DNA from: Palsa-883 sp963847615
Lineage (GTDB): Bacteria; Pseudomonadota; Alphaproteobacteria; Acetobacterales; Acetobacteraceae
DNA: 64,000 nt
Direction of reading: 5' to 3'
Assembly (NCBI GenBank): GCA_963847615.1
Contig: CAWKAN010000020.1
Coordinates: 186,001-250,000 of the forward strand
In this document: one piece after another, positions 43,174-52,972 of the stretch
Layout of the letters: each line of letters begins with the position of its first letter
Position numbering within the stretch: position 1 is the stretch's first letter
Translations under genes and position numbers: made by a program
Notes under the pieces: model-generated
The model's database searches: none
What the model was told of the DNA's origin: nothing
What the model saw: the letters and a program-made list of their open reading frames with translations, nothing else

Positions 43174-44545
43174 CTACGTCACCGGATACTTCGCGAAGAT
43201 CGCCGTAATCTGCTTGAACGCCTTGTCGGTCGCCTGCTCCGGGGTCATGCCGCCCTGCGTGATGTCGGCCTCCGCCTGCGCCCAGACCTGTGTGGCATTG
43301 ACCTCGGCGTAGGCCGGGTTGCGCATCTGGAACCACGATACCGTCGGCGTGATCAGCGCCTGGCGCACCGCGACGGGGCGGTGCGGATCGGACGGGTCCA
43401 TCCACCACGGGTCGGACTTGATCACCGACGGCATCACCGGCGTCCAGCGCCCGCGCGCCTGCTTCAGGTAGTTGTTCAGCCGTGCCGGCTCGATGAAGTA
43501 TTTCAGGAACGCCTTGGCACCATCGACGTTCTTGGCACCCTTGACGATGAAGCACAGCGGCACGGCAAGCAGGCTGGGCACCGGGGAGCCGTCATTCGCG
43601 TTCGGTACGCCCTGGGTGATGATCTCCTTGTAGTACCTGGTCGTGCTTCTCCATCTGCGCCACCGCGATCGAGATCGTGTTGTTCGGCGTCATCACGATC
43701 TGTTTCGCATAGAAGGCGTTGTTGTTGTCCACGTCGCCCCAGTTGATCGCGCCCGGCGGCACATAGCCCTGCTTGAACGGCGTGGTCAGCCGCTCCAGCG
43801 CGGTGATCGCCGCCTTGCGCACCTTGGGATCATCAACCTGCAGTCGGCCGTCGAGCGAGACGATCCCGTCGCCGCCATAGGCCTCCAGGAACGAGTGGAA
43901 CAGGTTGCCGCTGTCGGCTTCCTTGGTCGCCATCGAGTAACCCAGGCCGTAGACCCGCTTGCCCTTGGCGCGCAGCTTCTTCTGCACGTCCTGGAAGAAG
44001 TCGAAATACGCATCCTGCGTCTTCGGGATGTCGGCATCCTTGTAGCCGACCTCCTCGATCATCGGCCGCCACACCTCCTCCATCAGCGTGGCGCCTTTCA
44101 CCGGCACGCCATAGTAGCTGCGCTTCTTCAACACGTTGTTGTGGAAATGCGCGCTGTCCAGCGCCGACTGCACGAACTCGCCCTGTTGTGTCGCCACCAC
44201 GTCGGAGACGTCGACCAGCTTGTCGTTCCATGCCGCCTGCGGGACGATCAGGTTCTGCCCGGTATCGGAATAGATCAGGTCGGGCACGTCGCCCATGGTC
44301 ATGCCGGAGACGATCTTGGCGGTGACGTCGGCCACCGGTAGGAAGGTGAGCTGCACCTTGTTGCCGGTCGCCTTCTCCCACTCGGCGACAATGTCCAGCA
44401 CCGCCTGGTTCTCGGACTGGTAGAAGCCCTGGTTCCACCACATCACCACGGTGCCGGCGGCGCGCGCCGGGCGCGGCCGCACGACGGTTGCCGCCGCCGC
44501 GGCCCCGAGTGACCCGATCAGCGTGCGGCGTGCCAGTTTTGTCAT
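43174..44545 (-). pseudogene. family 1 (sugar-type) extracellular solute-binding protein, one frameshift
   Basis: The N-terminal part carries a twin-arginine-like export signal (RRTLIGSLGAAAAATVVRP) and typical binding-protein sequence (VVMWWNQGFYQSENQAVLDI). At VAQMEKHDQ the frame breaks, and the C-terminal part continues in the next frame from YYKEIITQGVPNANDGSPV through SLLAVPLCFIVKGAKN to IFAKYPVT. One extra G at about 43636 (C on the plus strand) accounts for the break; removing it gives 456 residues, normal for UgpB/MalE-like proteins. No permease or ATPase genes adjoin. Whether this is decay or a base-calling error cannot be told here. Confidence 0.85.
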
Positions 44546-44831
44546 TGCTCGTTTCCTTTGCCGTGCCGGGTGTCCGACGGTTCGTCGTTCGGTTGCACCC
44601 TTGTTATTATCGCGCAGCCTAGCGCTTGTTGGCCGGGACCGGCAAGCACCGGCGGGCCGGAGGCCCGGGCCAGGGTGCCCGGTGTTTCGCCGGCAACCCC
44701 ATAACGAATTCGCAGCGACGCCAGACCCCGGGCCAGCCGATCCACCCGCCGCGCAGGCGGTCGGCGCCGCCTGCCGTCGGGCCGGTGTCCATGCCGTTGA
44801 TCTGGATTTTCCGCAGTCGCAGAAAGCGGAG
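44546..44831. other. 286-bp intergenic stretch, nothing recognised
   Basis: Upstream of the binding-protein gene and beyond the 3' end of the LLM oxidoreductase, both on the minus strand. No gene, tRNA or clear repeat was seen. It should carry the promoter of the binding-protein gene. Confidence 0.5.
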
Positions 44832-45989
44832 TTACCGTCCGAGGAAATGCGGCATCACCGCTTCCGACACCCATTGGAACTGTTCCAGCATCATCGCCTG
44901 CGGCGTGCCCATCGGTGTGCTCAGGTTGATGTGCTCCATCCCCGGATAGCGGGCCTCGAGCTGCTTCAGATACGCCACCAGCTCCTCCGGCGTGCCGGCG
45001 AACCAGGCGCCCATCTCCATGTAGTGCTCGACGCCCGGAACGCCGGCGGCGGCCCACCCGCCGCGTCGTCCGATCGCCGCGACCTGCGCCGCCGTCACCC
45101 CGGGCAGGAAGCCCAGCGGCGCGAACATCTTGGCATGCTCCTCGTACAGCGGGGTGATTTCGCGCAGCGCCGTGGCCTTGGAGTCCGCCAGATGGAAGAA
45201 GATGCCGATCATCAAATTCTCGCCGAGCTGCAGGTCGTGCCCGGCGCGCGCCGCCGCGTCGCGATAGGCGGTGATCGGCCCCTGCTGCAGCGTCGCGGCG
45301 CCGCCGCCCACCGCGCCCTTGATGCCGTGCCTGACCATGAAGTCCAGCCCGCGCGGGCTGGCGCTGACCACCGGCTGCCAGGTCTCCACCGGACGGTGGA
45401 TCGGCCGCGGCACCAGCGTCAGCTCCTGCAGCGTATAGCCGCGATACGGCACCTCGGGCGGCAGCGTGTAGTGCTTGCCGCGGTGCGAGAACCGCTCGTT
45501 GTCGAACGCCTTGAAGATGATCTCGACCTGCTCCTCGAACAGCTCGCGATTGGCCGCCTGGTCCAGGATCGGCGCGCCGAAGGTCTCCACCTCGCGCGTG
45601 TGATAGCCGCGGCCGACGCCGAACACGGTGCGGCCCTTGGTCATGATGTCGGCGCAGGCGTAATCCTCGGCCAGCCGCAGCGGATGCCACATCGGCGCGA
45701 TGTTGAAGCCGCAGCCGATCTTGAGGTGGCTGGTCAGGTGGCACAAATGCACCGCTGCCATCAGCAGGTTCGGCATCACCTCGTAGCCCTCGACCTGGAA
45801 GTGATGCTCGGCCAGCCACAGCGTGTCCCAGCCGGTGCGATCCATCAGTTGCGCCACCGCTGCGGATTTGGCGAACACGCTGGCCAGGTGCTCGTTGGAG
45901 AAGCGCCGCTCGTTGGCCGGCGTCGCGTCCTGGCCGCGGTCGGGCAAATCGACGTGGCCGGGATAGACGGTGGTGAATTTGCGGATCAT
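44832..45989 (-). CDS. LLM-class (luciferase-like) flavin-dependent oxidoreductase
   Basis: A 385-residue TIM-barrel flavoenzyme. Recognisable parts are WDTLWLAEHHFQVEGYEVMPNLL near residue 55, IGCGFNIAPMWHPLRLAEDYA, TKGRTVFGVGRGYHTREVE and PRGLDFMVRHGIKG. Such enzymes use reduced FMN or F420 to oxygenate or reduce organic substrates, which cannot be named here. AGGAGAG precedes ATG 45989; the frame extends upstream but without homology. No flavin reductase gene is adjacent. Confidence 0.9.
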   Translation of the reverse strand: MIRKFTTVYPGHVDLPDRGQDATPANERRFSNEHLASVFAKSAAVAQLMDRTGWDTLWLAEHHFQVEGYEVMPNLLMAAVHLCHLTSHLKIGCGFNIAPMWHPLRLAEDYACADIMTKGRTVFGVGRGYHTREVETFGAPILDQAANRELFEEQVEIIFKAFDNERFSHRGKHYTLPPEVPYRGYTLQELTLVPRPIHRPVETWQPVVSASPRGLDFMVRHGIKGAVGGGAATLQQGPITAYRDAAARAGHDLQLGENLMIGIFFHLADSKATALREITPLYEEHAKMFAPLGFLPGVTAAQVAAIGRRGGWAAAGVPGVEHYMEMGAWFAGTPEELVAYLKQLEARYPGMEHINLSTPMGTPQAMMLEQFQWVSEAVMPHFLGR

Positions 45990-46546
45990 GCGGGCTCTCC
46001 TGGCGGTGGGCGCGATGCGACGCCGTCCGCGGCAGTGTGGCGCCGTTTTCCCGGGCGCGAAAGACGGACCGCCGCCGTGCGGACCGTCGGCCGGCATGCC
46101 GCGGCCTGTCGTGCCGCGCGGGTCACCCGGGGCGCGACAATGGCCCGCACCGGCATCCCGCGACAGTGCGCGAAATGCGGGCTAGTCTGCCCGGCGGTCG
46201 GACCTGCACGCTGGCCGGGCTTGCCGGTGGGAATGAATTTGGAGTGGGGGATGCCGCTGGCCTTCAGGTCACTCGGGACGGCGTCGGTGCCGGCCGTCAC
46301 GCGGTCGGGCCATGCAACGAAACTCGCCGCCATCCCGGTGGCTTGCCGACCCGCTGGCCAGCCGGGGCAGGCCGTTCGCCGGCGCTACGCCCGCGCGGTG
46401 GCTGTCCCCGCGATCAAGCCGATCCCGCGCGCGATCGCCGTCACCCCGCACGGCACCCGCCGGCGCGGGCGGGCCGTTCCGCCGAACCCGCCATATTTCG
46501 ACCGCGCGGGCGGTACCGCGCCACGCGCCACCCAGGGAGGAAAAGC
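45990..46546. other. 557-bp divergent intergenic region
   Basis: Between the divergent LLM oxidoreductase and alpha/beta-hydrolase genes. Frames cross it on both strands but none shows a plausible protein. It must hold both promoters; I recognise no operator, repeat or RNA gene. Confidence 0.55.
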
Positions 46547-47248
46547 ATGAGCCAGGCTGCAACGACCTACGTCCTGATCCACGGGGCCTATCAGGGCGGC
46601 TGGATCTGGCGCGACGTGGCCGCATTGCTGCGCGCCGGCGGGCATCGCGTGCTGGCGCCGACGTTGGATGGCTGCGCCGAACGCCAGCACCAGCTTCGCC
46701 CCGGCATCACCACCGAGACCCAGGCCGCGGAGCTGGCCGCGCTGCTGTTCTACGAAGACCTGCGCGACGTCGTGCTGGTCGGCACCAGCAGCGGCGGCAT
46801 CGTGCTGTGCCGCGCCGCCGAGTTGGCGCGCGAGCGGATCGGCCGGGTGGTATTCGCCGACGCGCTGGCCTTGTTCGATGGCGAGACGATCGGCGAGATC
46901 GTCAGCAACCGTCCCACCCCGGTCAGCACCGCGCTGTCGGTTGGCCCGTCGCGCGAGGACGCCGCCGGGCGGCTGTTCGCCGGCCTCGATCCCGCCACGC
47001 GCGAGTGGGCGCTGGCGCGCTACACGCTGCACCCGATCGCCTGCATGCAGGCGCCGGTCCGGCTGGAGCGGTTCTGGAACGAAACCTGGACCGCCAGCGT
47101 GATCTGGTGCCGCCAGAGCGCCAACCCGCCGGTGGCGCATCAGCGGCGCAGCGCCGAGCGGCTGGGCGCCAAATGGTTCGAGCTGGACACCGGCCACTAC
47201 CCGATGCTGAGCATGCCCTCGGAGTTGACCCGCCTGATCACCGCCTGA
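46547..47248 (+). CDS. alpha/beta hydrolase
   Basis: A 233-residue alpha/beta-hydrolase-fold enzyme of the short esterase/salicylate-esterase-like group. The oxyanion loop is LIHGAYQGGWIWRDV, the nucleophile elbow LVGTSSGGIVLC (Ser in G-T-S-S-G), the acid probably in DALALFDG, and the catalytic His in DTGHYPML. GGGAGG lies just before ATG 46547. The stop overlaps the EamA transporter start by one base, suggesting that the hydrolase and exporter act on related compounds (inference). Confidence 0.88.
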   Translation: MSQAATTYVLIHGAYQGGWIWRDVAALLRAGGHRVLAPTLDGCAERQHQLRPGITTETQAAELAALLFYEDLRDVVLVGTSSGGIVLCRAAELARERIGRVVFADALALFDGETIGEIVSNRPTPVSTALSVGPSREDAAGRLFAGLDPATREWALARYTLHPIACMQAPVRLERFWNETWTASVIWCRQSANPPVAHQRRSAERLGAKWFELDTGHYPMLSMPSELTRLITA

Positions 47249-48204
47249 TGGCGGAGGCTGCGTCCCCCGAGGCCGACAATCCGCTGCGGGGCATTGCGCT
47301 GTCACTGCTGGCGACGACGGTGTTTGCCGCCTCCGACACGATGGCGAAATTCCTCACCGAGAGCCTGCCGGTGATCGAGATCGCCTGGATCCGTTACATG
47401 ATCTTCGTGCTGTTCGCCGGCTGGCTGGCGCGCCCGTCGGGGATACGCGCGCTGTGGCCGCGCAGCCCGGCGTTGCAGGTGCTGCGCGGGCTGTGCGTGG
47501 CCGGTTCCGCGGTGCTGTTCGTGTTCGGCATCCGCGGCATGCAGATCGCGCAGGCCGCCACGATCAGCTTCATCTCGCCGCTGCTGATCACGATGCTGTC
47601 GATCCCCATCCTGGGCGAGGTCGTCGGCCTGCGCCGCTGGGCGGCCACGGCGGCGGGCATGCTCGGCGTGGTGATCGTGGCGCGGCCGGGCACCGGTGGC
47701 TTCCAGCCGGCGGCGCTGTTCGGTGTCGCATCCTCGGCCTGCTGGGCGCTGGGCCTGGTGATCACCCGCAAGATGGCGAGCACCGAGCGCTCGGCGACGA
47801 CGCTGTGCTGGTCGGCCGGCGTCGGGGCGGTGGTGCTGAGCGTGCTGCTGCCCTTCGCGGTGGTGCGGCCGAGCCTGCCGCACCTGCTGCTGGCGCTGGT
47901 GGTGGGCGTGCTGGCCTCCGCCGGGCAATGGCTGGTGGTGCTGGCGCATCGGCTGGCGCCGGCCTCGGTGCTGGCGCCGTTTTCCTATTCGCAGTTGATC
48001 TGGGCGACGCTCGGCGGCTGGCTGGTGTTCGGCAACCTGCCCGACGAATGGACCCTGGCGGGCGCGGCGATCATCATTGCCAGCGGGCTGTATACCGCGC
48101 ATCGCGAGCGGCTGCGCGCGCGCGGTGCGCGTCGCGCTGCCCCGGCGATCCCGGTCGGCGCCGCCGCGCGTGCAGAATGCATCAGGACGGGGGCGGAACC
48201 ATAG
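47248..48204 (+). CDS. EamA/DMT-superfamily transporter
   Basis: A 318-residue membrane protein with ten predicted helices in two EamA repeats. The first repeat begins GIALSLLATTVFAASDTMAKFL and includes FISPLLITMLSIPILGE; the second has FSYSQLIWATLGGWLVFGNLPD, the usual end-of-repeat motif. It probably exports a metabolite or amino-acid-like molecule. It is coupled to the hydrolase gene by TGATG. The last 30 residues are a hydrophilic Ala/Arg tail. Confidence 0.9.
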   Translation: MAEAASPEADNPLRGIALSLLATTVFAASDTMAKFLTESLPVIEIAWIRYMIFVLFAGWLARPSGIRALWPRSPALQVLRGLCVAGSAVLFVFGIRGMQIAQAATISFISPLLITMLSIPILGEVVGLRRWAATAAGMLGVVIVARPGTGGFQPAALFGVASSACWALGLVITRKMASTERSATTLCWSAGVGAVVLSVLLPFAVVRPSLPHLLLALVVGVLASAGQWLVVLAHRLAPASVLAPFSYSQLIWATLGGWLVFGNLPDEWTLAGAAIIIASGLYTAHRERLRARGARRAAPAIPVGAAARAECIRTGAEP

Positions 48205-48326
48205 CGCTGCCATCATTTGGTATGCCCGGGCGTCGCTGGAGGCCGCCGGCGATGAGCCGACGCCGCGATCGATGCGCGCCCGGTCGGGATAGCCCGGCCG
48301 ATGCCGCTGAACGCCGGGCCGCCCGT

Positions 48327-48431
48327 GTAGGGCGGAAAAGCGCAGCGCATTCCGCCACCCGTGTCGCGATTCAGCCCTGCGCGCCGGTGGGCGGCAAAGA
48401 TGGCGGAATGCGCTGCGCTTTTCCGCCCTAC
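48327..48431. repeat. GTAGGGCGG palindromic element, second copy
   Basis: The arms GTAGGGCGGAAAAGCGCAG at 48327 and its reverse complement ending at 48431 extend over about 33 bp each, followed inward by TTCCGCCA or TGGCGGAA. They match the inner unit at 25890. It lies between the 3' ends of the convergent EamA and NodT genes, where it could also end transcription. Confidence 0.85.
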
Positions 48432-48442
48432 TGCGCCGCGCC

Positions 48443-49957
48443 CTACTTCGCGGCAACCGCCTGCTGGTCGGGGAAATCGTTCTCCCAGCCGCCGCCCAGC
48501 GCCTTGTAGATCGCCACCAGGTCCGTATCGACCGCCGTCGTGCTCTCGGCCAGCGCCTGCTGCGTGGCGAACAGGCTGCGCTGCGCGTCCAGCACCTGCA
48601 GGAAATCCGCCACCCCCTGCTGGTAGCGGCTTTGCGCCAGCGCCACCGCGCGGCGGTTCTGCGCCACCGCCTCCGCCAACTGGTCGCGCCGGCGCTGCTC
48701 GGCGGTATAGGCGCTCAGGCTGTTGTCCACCTCGTGCCAGGCGTTCAGCACGGTGCTCTGGTAGACGACCGCGGCCTCCTTCTGCTGCTCCTGGGTCAGC
48801 GCCAGCGTCGCCTTCAGCCGCCCGCCCTCGAAGATCGGAATGTTGATCGACGGACCGAACGCGTACAGGCGCGAATTGAGCGAGAACAAATTCGACCACT
48901 GCAACGACTGCATGCCGACGCTGCCGGTCAGGGTGAACGAGGGATAGAAATTCGCCTCCGCCACGCCGATCGTTGCGGTCACCGCGTGCAATTGCGCCTC
49001 GGCGTGGCGGATGTCGGGGCGTCGGCGGGCGAGTTCCGACGGCAGCCCCACCGGGATCCGCGGCGGCACCGGCGGCACCGGCCGCGTCGTCGCCAGCTCG
49101 GTCTGCAGCGCCTGCGGCGGTTGGCCCAGCAGCAGGCTGAGCGCGTTGATCAGCTGGCGTTCCTGCTGCTCAAGCGGCGGGATCTGCGAGGCGAAGGTGG
49201 CCACCTGCGCCGAGGCATTGGCGACGTCGAGGTCGGTCGTCACGCCGCCCTCGGCGCGCTGGCGGGTCAGCACCTGGCTTTGTTGCGCGGTCTTCAGGCT
49301 GTCGCGCGCGATATCCAGCCTTGCCTGCACGCCGCGCAGTTGCAGGTAGTCGCGCGCCACCTCGGCCAGCGAGGTCAGCAGCGTGTCGCGCCGCGCCTCC
49401 GCGCTCGCGGTCACGTTGGCATTGGCCGCCTCGACCGAGCGGCGCACCTTGCCCCACAGGTCGAGCTCCCAGGACGAGTCGAAGCCGTATTGATAGACGT
49501 CGATGGAGCCCAGCAGCTTGCCCTGCACCCCGCCGGCGGTGGCGCCCGCCGCGCCGCTGCCCCCGGTGCCGGCGGCGATCGCGGCAAGGCCGGCGAAGGC
49601 GCCGTTGTCGGAACCCTTCTGGCGCTGGTAGGAGGCGTTCAACTCCAGCGTCGGATACGTGTCCGCCGAGACGATGCCGAGCTGGGCGCGCGACTCGGCC
49701 AGGCGGATCGTCGCCACCTGCACATCCAGGTTTTGCCTGGCGACCCGCGCCTCGAGCGCGGTCAGCTCATCGTCGTGGAACAGGTTCCACCAGGACGGGT
49801 CGATCGGCGCCACCTCGGGCACGCTGGCGACCGGCTTGGCCGGCGCGCCGCTCCAGGCCCCCGGCGCCAACCAGCCGGGCGACCTGAAGTCGGGACCCAT
49901 GGTGCAACCGCTCAGCAGCAGCAGGACGGCGGTGGCGAGGACAGCAGGTTTATGCAT
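48443..49957 (-). CDS. NodT/TolC-family outer-membrane efflux lipoprotein
   Basis: A 504-residue outer-membrane factor. The lipoprotein signal ends LLLLSGC-TMGPDF (lipidated Cys near residue 18). Two repeats of long coiled helices follow, with family segments PSWWNLFHDDELTALEARV, DSSWELDLWGKVRRSVEAAN, DIRHAEAQLHAVTATIGVAE and YAFGPSINIPIFEGG. It would form the trimeric outer channel of an RND or MFS efflux system, but no membrane-fusion or pump gene is adjacent. ATG 49957 begins the signal; upstream in-frame codons are discarded. Confidence 0.93.
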   Translation of the reverse strand: MHKPAVLATAVLLLLSGCTMGPDFRSPGWLAPGAWSGAPAKPVASVPEVAPIDPSWWNLFHDDELTALEARVARQNLDVQVATIRLAESRAQLGIVSADTYPTLELNASYQRQKGSDNGAFAGLAAIAAGTGGSGAAGATAGGVQGKLLGSIDVYQYGFDSSWELDLWGKVRRSVEAANANVTASAEARRDTLLTSLAEVARDYLQLRGVQARLDIARDSLKTAQQSQVLTRQRAEGGVTTDLDVANASAQVATFASQIPPLEQQERQLINALSLLLGQPPQALQTELATTRPVPPVPPRIPVGLPSELARRRPDIRHAEAQLHAVTATIGVAEANFYPSFTLTGSVGMQSLQWSNLFSLNSRLYAFGPSINIPIFEGGRLKATLALTQEQQKEAAVVYQSTVLNAWHEVDNSLSAYTAEQRRRDQLAEAVAQNRRAVALAQSRYQQGVADFLQVLDAQRSLFATQQALAESTTAVDTDLVAIYKALGGGWENDFPDQQAVAAK

Positions 49958-50099
49958 ATGGCAATTCCGCGACCCGCGCGATGGCACGGCCCGCTGCGGT
50001 TGTAGCGGAGGATGCCGGCGGGTGACCAGACTTGCGCCGCGCGGCAGCATTGCGGCCCTTGGCCAACAGGACTGGAATGCCGGGGGACAGGAGGCTGCG

Positions 50100-51554
50100 A
50101 TGACCGACGAGCTGACCCGACTGAGTGCCACCGAGGCGGTGGCGCGGCTGCGCCGGGGCGAGATCTCGCCGCTCGAAATGATCGAGGCCGCGGCGGCGCG
50201 CATCGCCGCGGTCGAGCCGGCGGTGAACGCGCTGCCGACGCTTTGCCTCGAGCGGGCGCGGGCGCAGGCGCGTCGGCTGATGGCGGGCGATGGGCGGGAA
50301 GCCGCGGACGAGCCCGGCTGGCTCGCCGGCCTGCCGGTGGCGATCAAGGACCTGACCGATGTGGCCGGGGTGCGCACCACCTATGGCTCGCCGATCTTCC
50401 GCGACCATGTGCCGACCAAATCTCATCCGATTGTGGAACGGATCGAACGCAAGGGCGGCATCGTGATCGCCAAGTCGAACACGCCGGAGTTCGGTGCCGG
50501 CGGCTCGACCTTCAACGAAGTGTTCGGCAAGACGCGCAACCCGTGGAACACGGCGCTGACCTGCGGCGGCTCCACCGGGGGCGGGGCGGTGGCGTTGGCG
50601 ACCGGGGAGGTGTGGCTGGCGCAGGGCACCGACCATGGCGGGTCGTTGCGCCGCCCGGCAACATATTGTTCCGTGGTCGGCTTGCGGCCGTCGCCCGGCC
50701 GGGTCACCCGGGGCACGCCGGACAACCTGTTCTCGCCGCTGTCGGTGCAGGGGCCGATGGCGCGCAACATCCCCGACCTGGCGCTGTTCCTCGACAGCAT
50801 GGCGGGGCTGTGCCCGCATGACCCGCTGACCTTCGATGCGCCTTCGGTTCCGTTCGCCCGCGCGGTGGCCGAGGCGCGGCCGCCGCGGCGGATCGCCTTT
50901 AGCGCCGACTACGCCGGCAAGCTGCGCGTCGATCGCGAAACCCGGGAAATCTGCGAGGCGGCGGTTCGCCGGTTCGCGGCGCTGGGCTGCGTGGTCGAGC
51001 AGTACGCCCCCGATCTCGGCGCCATCGAGGAGGCGTTCATGGTGCTGCGCGCGCAGCATTTCGTGGTGGACCGCGAGCAGCAGTTGCAGACCCATCGGGC
51101 GGCGCTGAAATCCGACATCGTCTGGAACACCGAGCTCGGCCTGGCGCAGACGCCGAGCCGGCTCGCCTGGGCGGAGCGCGAGCGGGCCGCGTTCTACCGG
51201 CGCATGGCGGAGATGTTCGCGCGCTTCGACATTTTCATTACGCCGAGCGCGGCGACGCCGGCGTTCGACGTCGAGCGGCGCCATCCCGACTACGTGGATG
51301 GGGCGAAGCTGACCAACTACATGGGTGCCTCGACGCTGAACGCGGCGATCACCCTGACCAGTTGCCCGGCGGTCGCCGTGCCGTGCGGCTTCGATCGGTT
51401 TGGCCGCCCGGTGGGGCTGCAGATCACCGCGCCGATCCGCGGCGAGGCGATCGCGCTGGGCGCCGCGGCGCTGTTCGAGCAACTGGCCGGCCTGGACAAA
51501 CGCCTGCCGATCGATCCCCGCCCGGGCACGGTGCCCGACCCGCGCGCGGGCTAG
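50100..51554 (+). CDS. amidase signature-family enzyme
   Basis: A 484-residue amidase. The catalytic Lys lies in GLPVAIKDLTDVAG, the cis-Ser block is GGSTGGGAVALATG (usual GGSSGG, with Thr for the second Ser) and the nucleophilic Ser is in TDHGGSLRRPA. It hydrolyses an aliphatic or aryl amide; substrate unknown. GGAGG precedes ATG 50100. The stop codon is itself the first base triplet of a 29-bp tandem repeat. The gene is divergent from the NodT gene. Confidence 0.9.
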   Translation: MTDELTRLSATEAVARLRRGEISPLEMIEAAAARIAAVEPAVNALPTLCLERARAQARRLMAGDGREAADEPGWLAGLPVAIKDLTDVAGVRTTYGSPIFRDHVPTKSHPIVERIERKGGIVIAKSNTPEFGAGGSTFNEVFGKTRNPWNTALTCGGSTGGGAVALATGEVWLAQGTDHGGSLRRPATYCSVVGLRPSPGRVTRGTPDNLFSPLSVQGPMARNIPDLALFLDSMAGLCPHDPLTFDAPSVPFARAVAEARPPRRIAFSADYAGKLRVDRETREICEAAVRRFAALGCVVEQYAPDLGAIEEAFMVLRAQHFVVDREQQLQTHRAALKSDIVWNTELGLAQTPSRLAWAERERAAFYRRMAEMFARFDIFITPSAATPAFDVERRHPDYVDGAKLTNYMGASTLNAAITLTSCPAVAVPCGFDRFGRPVGLQITAPIRGEAIALGAAALFEQLAGLDKRLPIDPRPGTVPDPRAG

Positions 51555-51667
51555 CCGCGACGGCGTGCATTGGCGCGGCCTAGCCGCGACGGCGTGCATT
51601 GGCGCGGCCTAGCCGCGACGGCGTGCATTGGCGCGGCCTAGCCGCGACGCCGCGCATTGGTGCGGCT
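51552..51667. repeat. 29-bp tandem repeat, four units, after the amidase gene
   Basis: Four head-to-tail units starting TAGCCGCGACGGCGTGCATT and ending GGCGCGGCC; three are identical and the last is diverged. The first unit begins with the amidase stop codon TAG. There are no spacers, so this is a minisatellite and not a CRISPR array. Confidence 0.88.
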
Positions 51668-51803
51668 GCCGGCCCGCTCCGTGCCGCGCGCCCGATCGCG
51701 CCGACCGCTGCGGCAAAATAGACAATGCGACGCAACCCAAATTGTGATTGGATAGCAATGACCGCGGCCGTCCCGGCCGCCCATCGGCGGAGGTCCCGAG
51801 CAG

Positions 51804-52853
51804 ATGTCGTCCGAGGAGACAACCGGCAGCGTGCCCAGCAACGGTGCCTGGTCCGCCCCCCCGCCGCCGCAAGCGGCGGTACGGCACGCCTATCCGCTGG
51901 CGGTGCGCGATCACGGCCTGGCCACCGCGATCGGCCTGCTGCTGCAAAGCCTGCCCTACGCGCTGGCGCGCTGCGCCATCCTGCTGGCCTATTCGCTGGG
52001 CGGCATCATCTGGCTGGTCGTCACCCTCGGCGGCGCCGCCTGGTTCAGCGCCCATATCGCCAATGCCTTCGGCATCGTCTGGTTCATTGCCTGCGTAATC
52101 GGCATCGGCTGGTTCTGGGGCGCGGTGCTGCGCTACCTGCTGCATCTGCTGGCCTGCGGCCACGTGGCGGTGCTCACCGACCTGATCACGCACGGCCAGG
52201 TCGGCAACGGCAACGAATCGCAGCTCGCCTACGGCAGGCGCGTGGTCACCGAGCGGTTCGGCCAGGTGAACGCGCTGTACGGCCTCAATCTGCTGGTGCG
52301 CGGCATCCTGCAGGCGTTCCACCGCACCTTGGACTGGATCGGCGAGCTGCTGCCGATCCCCGGCCTGGAGAGCCTGGCGAACCTCGTCAACATCGTGCTG
52401 CGCGCCGCGACGCGCTACCTGGACAAGGTGATCCTGTCGTACAACCTGGCGCGCAACGACCAGGACCCGTGGCGCGGCGCGCGCGAAGGCATCGTGTATT
52501 ACTGCCAGAATGCCAAGCCGATCCTGCAGACGTCGATCTGGATCGTCATCCTGGAACGCGGGCTGAGCGTGCTGCTGTGGCTGGTTCTGCTGGCGCCGGC
52601 CGCCGCGATCACCCTGCTGCTGCCGCACGCGGTGCGCGAAGCCGGCGCCATCGTCACCATCGTCATCGCCGCATTGCTCGCCGGCACGCTGCGCGCCGCG
52701 TTCATCAAGCCGCTGTTCCTGATCATGATGATGGTGCGGTTCCACGCCCTGATCGAGGGCCAGCCGATCAACCAGGAGTGGGACGCGCGGCTCAGTGCCA
52801 TCTCGGACAAATTCGGCACGCTGGGCACCCAGGCGGCGACCGCGTTCAGGTAG
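51804..52853 (+). CDS. conserved integral membrane protein, function unknown
   Basis: A 349-residue protein. A Pro-rich 30-residue cytoplasmic start is followed by about six membrane segments in two groups: LLAYSLGGIIWLVVTLGGAAWF and IVWFIACVIGIGWFWGAVL early, ERGLSVLLWLVLLAPAAAI and TIVIAALLAGTLRAAFIKPL late. Between them is a hydrophilic domain with GLNLLVRGILQAFHRTLDWIG and YNLARNDQDPWRGAREGIVYY. Residues resembling a channel-like fold (YCQNAKPIL, PLFLIMMMVRFHALIEGQ) recur in choline-transporter-like eukaryotic proteins, but I do not claim homology. The gene is monocistronic as far as seen. Confidence 0.75.
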   Translation: MSSEETTGSVPSNGAWSAPPPPQAAVRHAYPLAVRDHGLATAIGLLLQSLPYALARCAILLAYSLGGIIWLVVTLGGAAWFSAHIANAFGIVWFIACVIGIGWFWGAVLRYLLHLLACGHVAVLTDLITHGQVGNGNESQLAYGRRVVTERFGQVNALYGLNLLVRGILQAFHRTLDWIGELLPIPGLESLANLVNIVLRAATRYLDKVILSYNLARNDQDPWRGAREGIVYYCQNAKPILQTSIWIVILERGLSVLLWLVLLAPAAAITLLLPHAVREAGAIVTIVIAALLAGTLRAAFIKPLFLIMMMVRFHALIEGQPINQEWDARLSAISDKFGTLGTQAATAFR

Positions 52854-52972
52854 CGTTTCGCTGCACATGACGGACGACTTTGGTCTGCCCGCCGCTCCGC
52901 GGGGCGGCATGCGGATCGCCACGCTTGTTGCCGTTGCGGAGCGGACCTTGGCTCTCACGCGGACCCTGGCTC

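Noticed and set aside
44546..44831. A tRNA-like cloverleaf in the gap before the LLM oxidoreductase
   Set aside because: No T-arm TTCGA-type motif with matching acceptor stem could be assembled; no tRNA is supported anywhere in the window.
51552..51667. Possible CRISPR array from regularly spaced 29-bp repeats
   Set aside because: Units are directly abutting with no spacers, and no cas gene is present.
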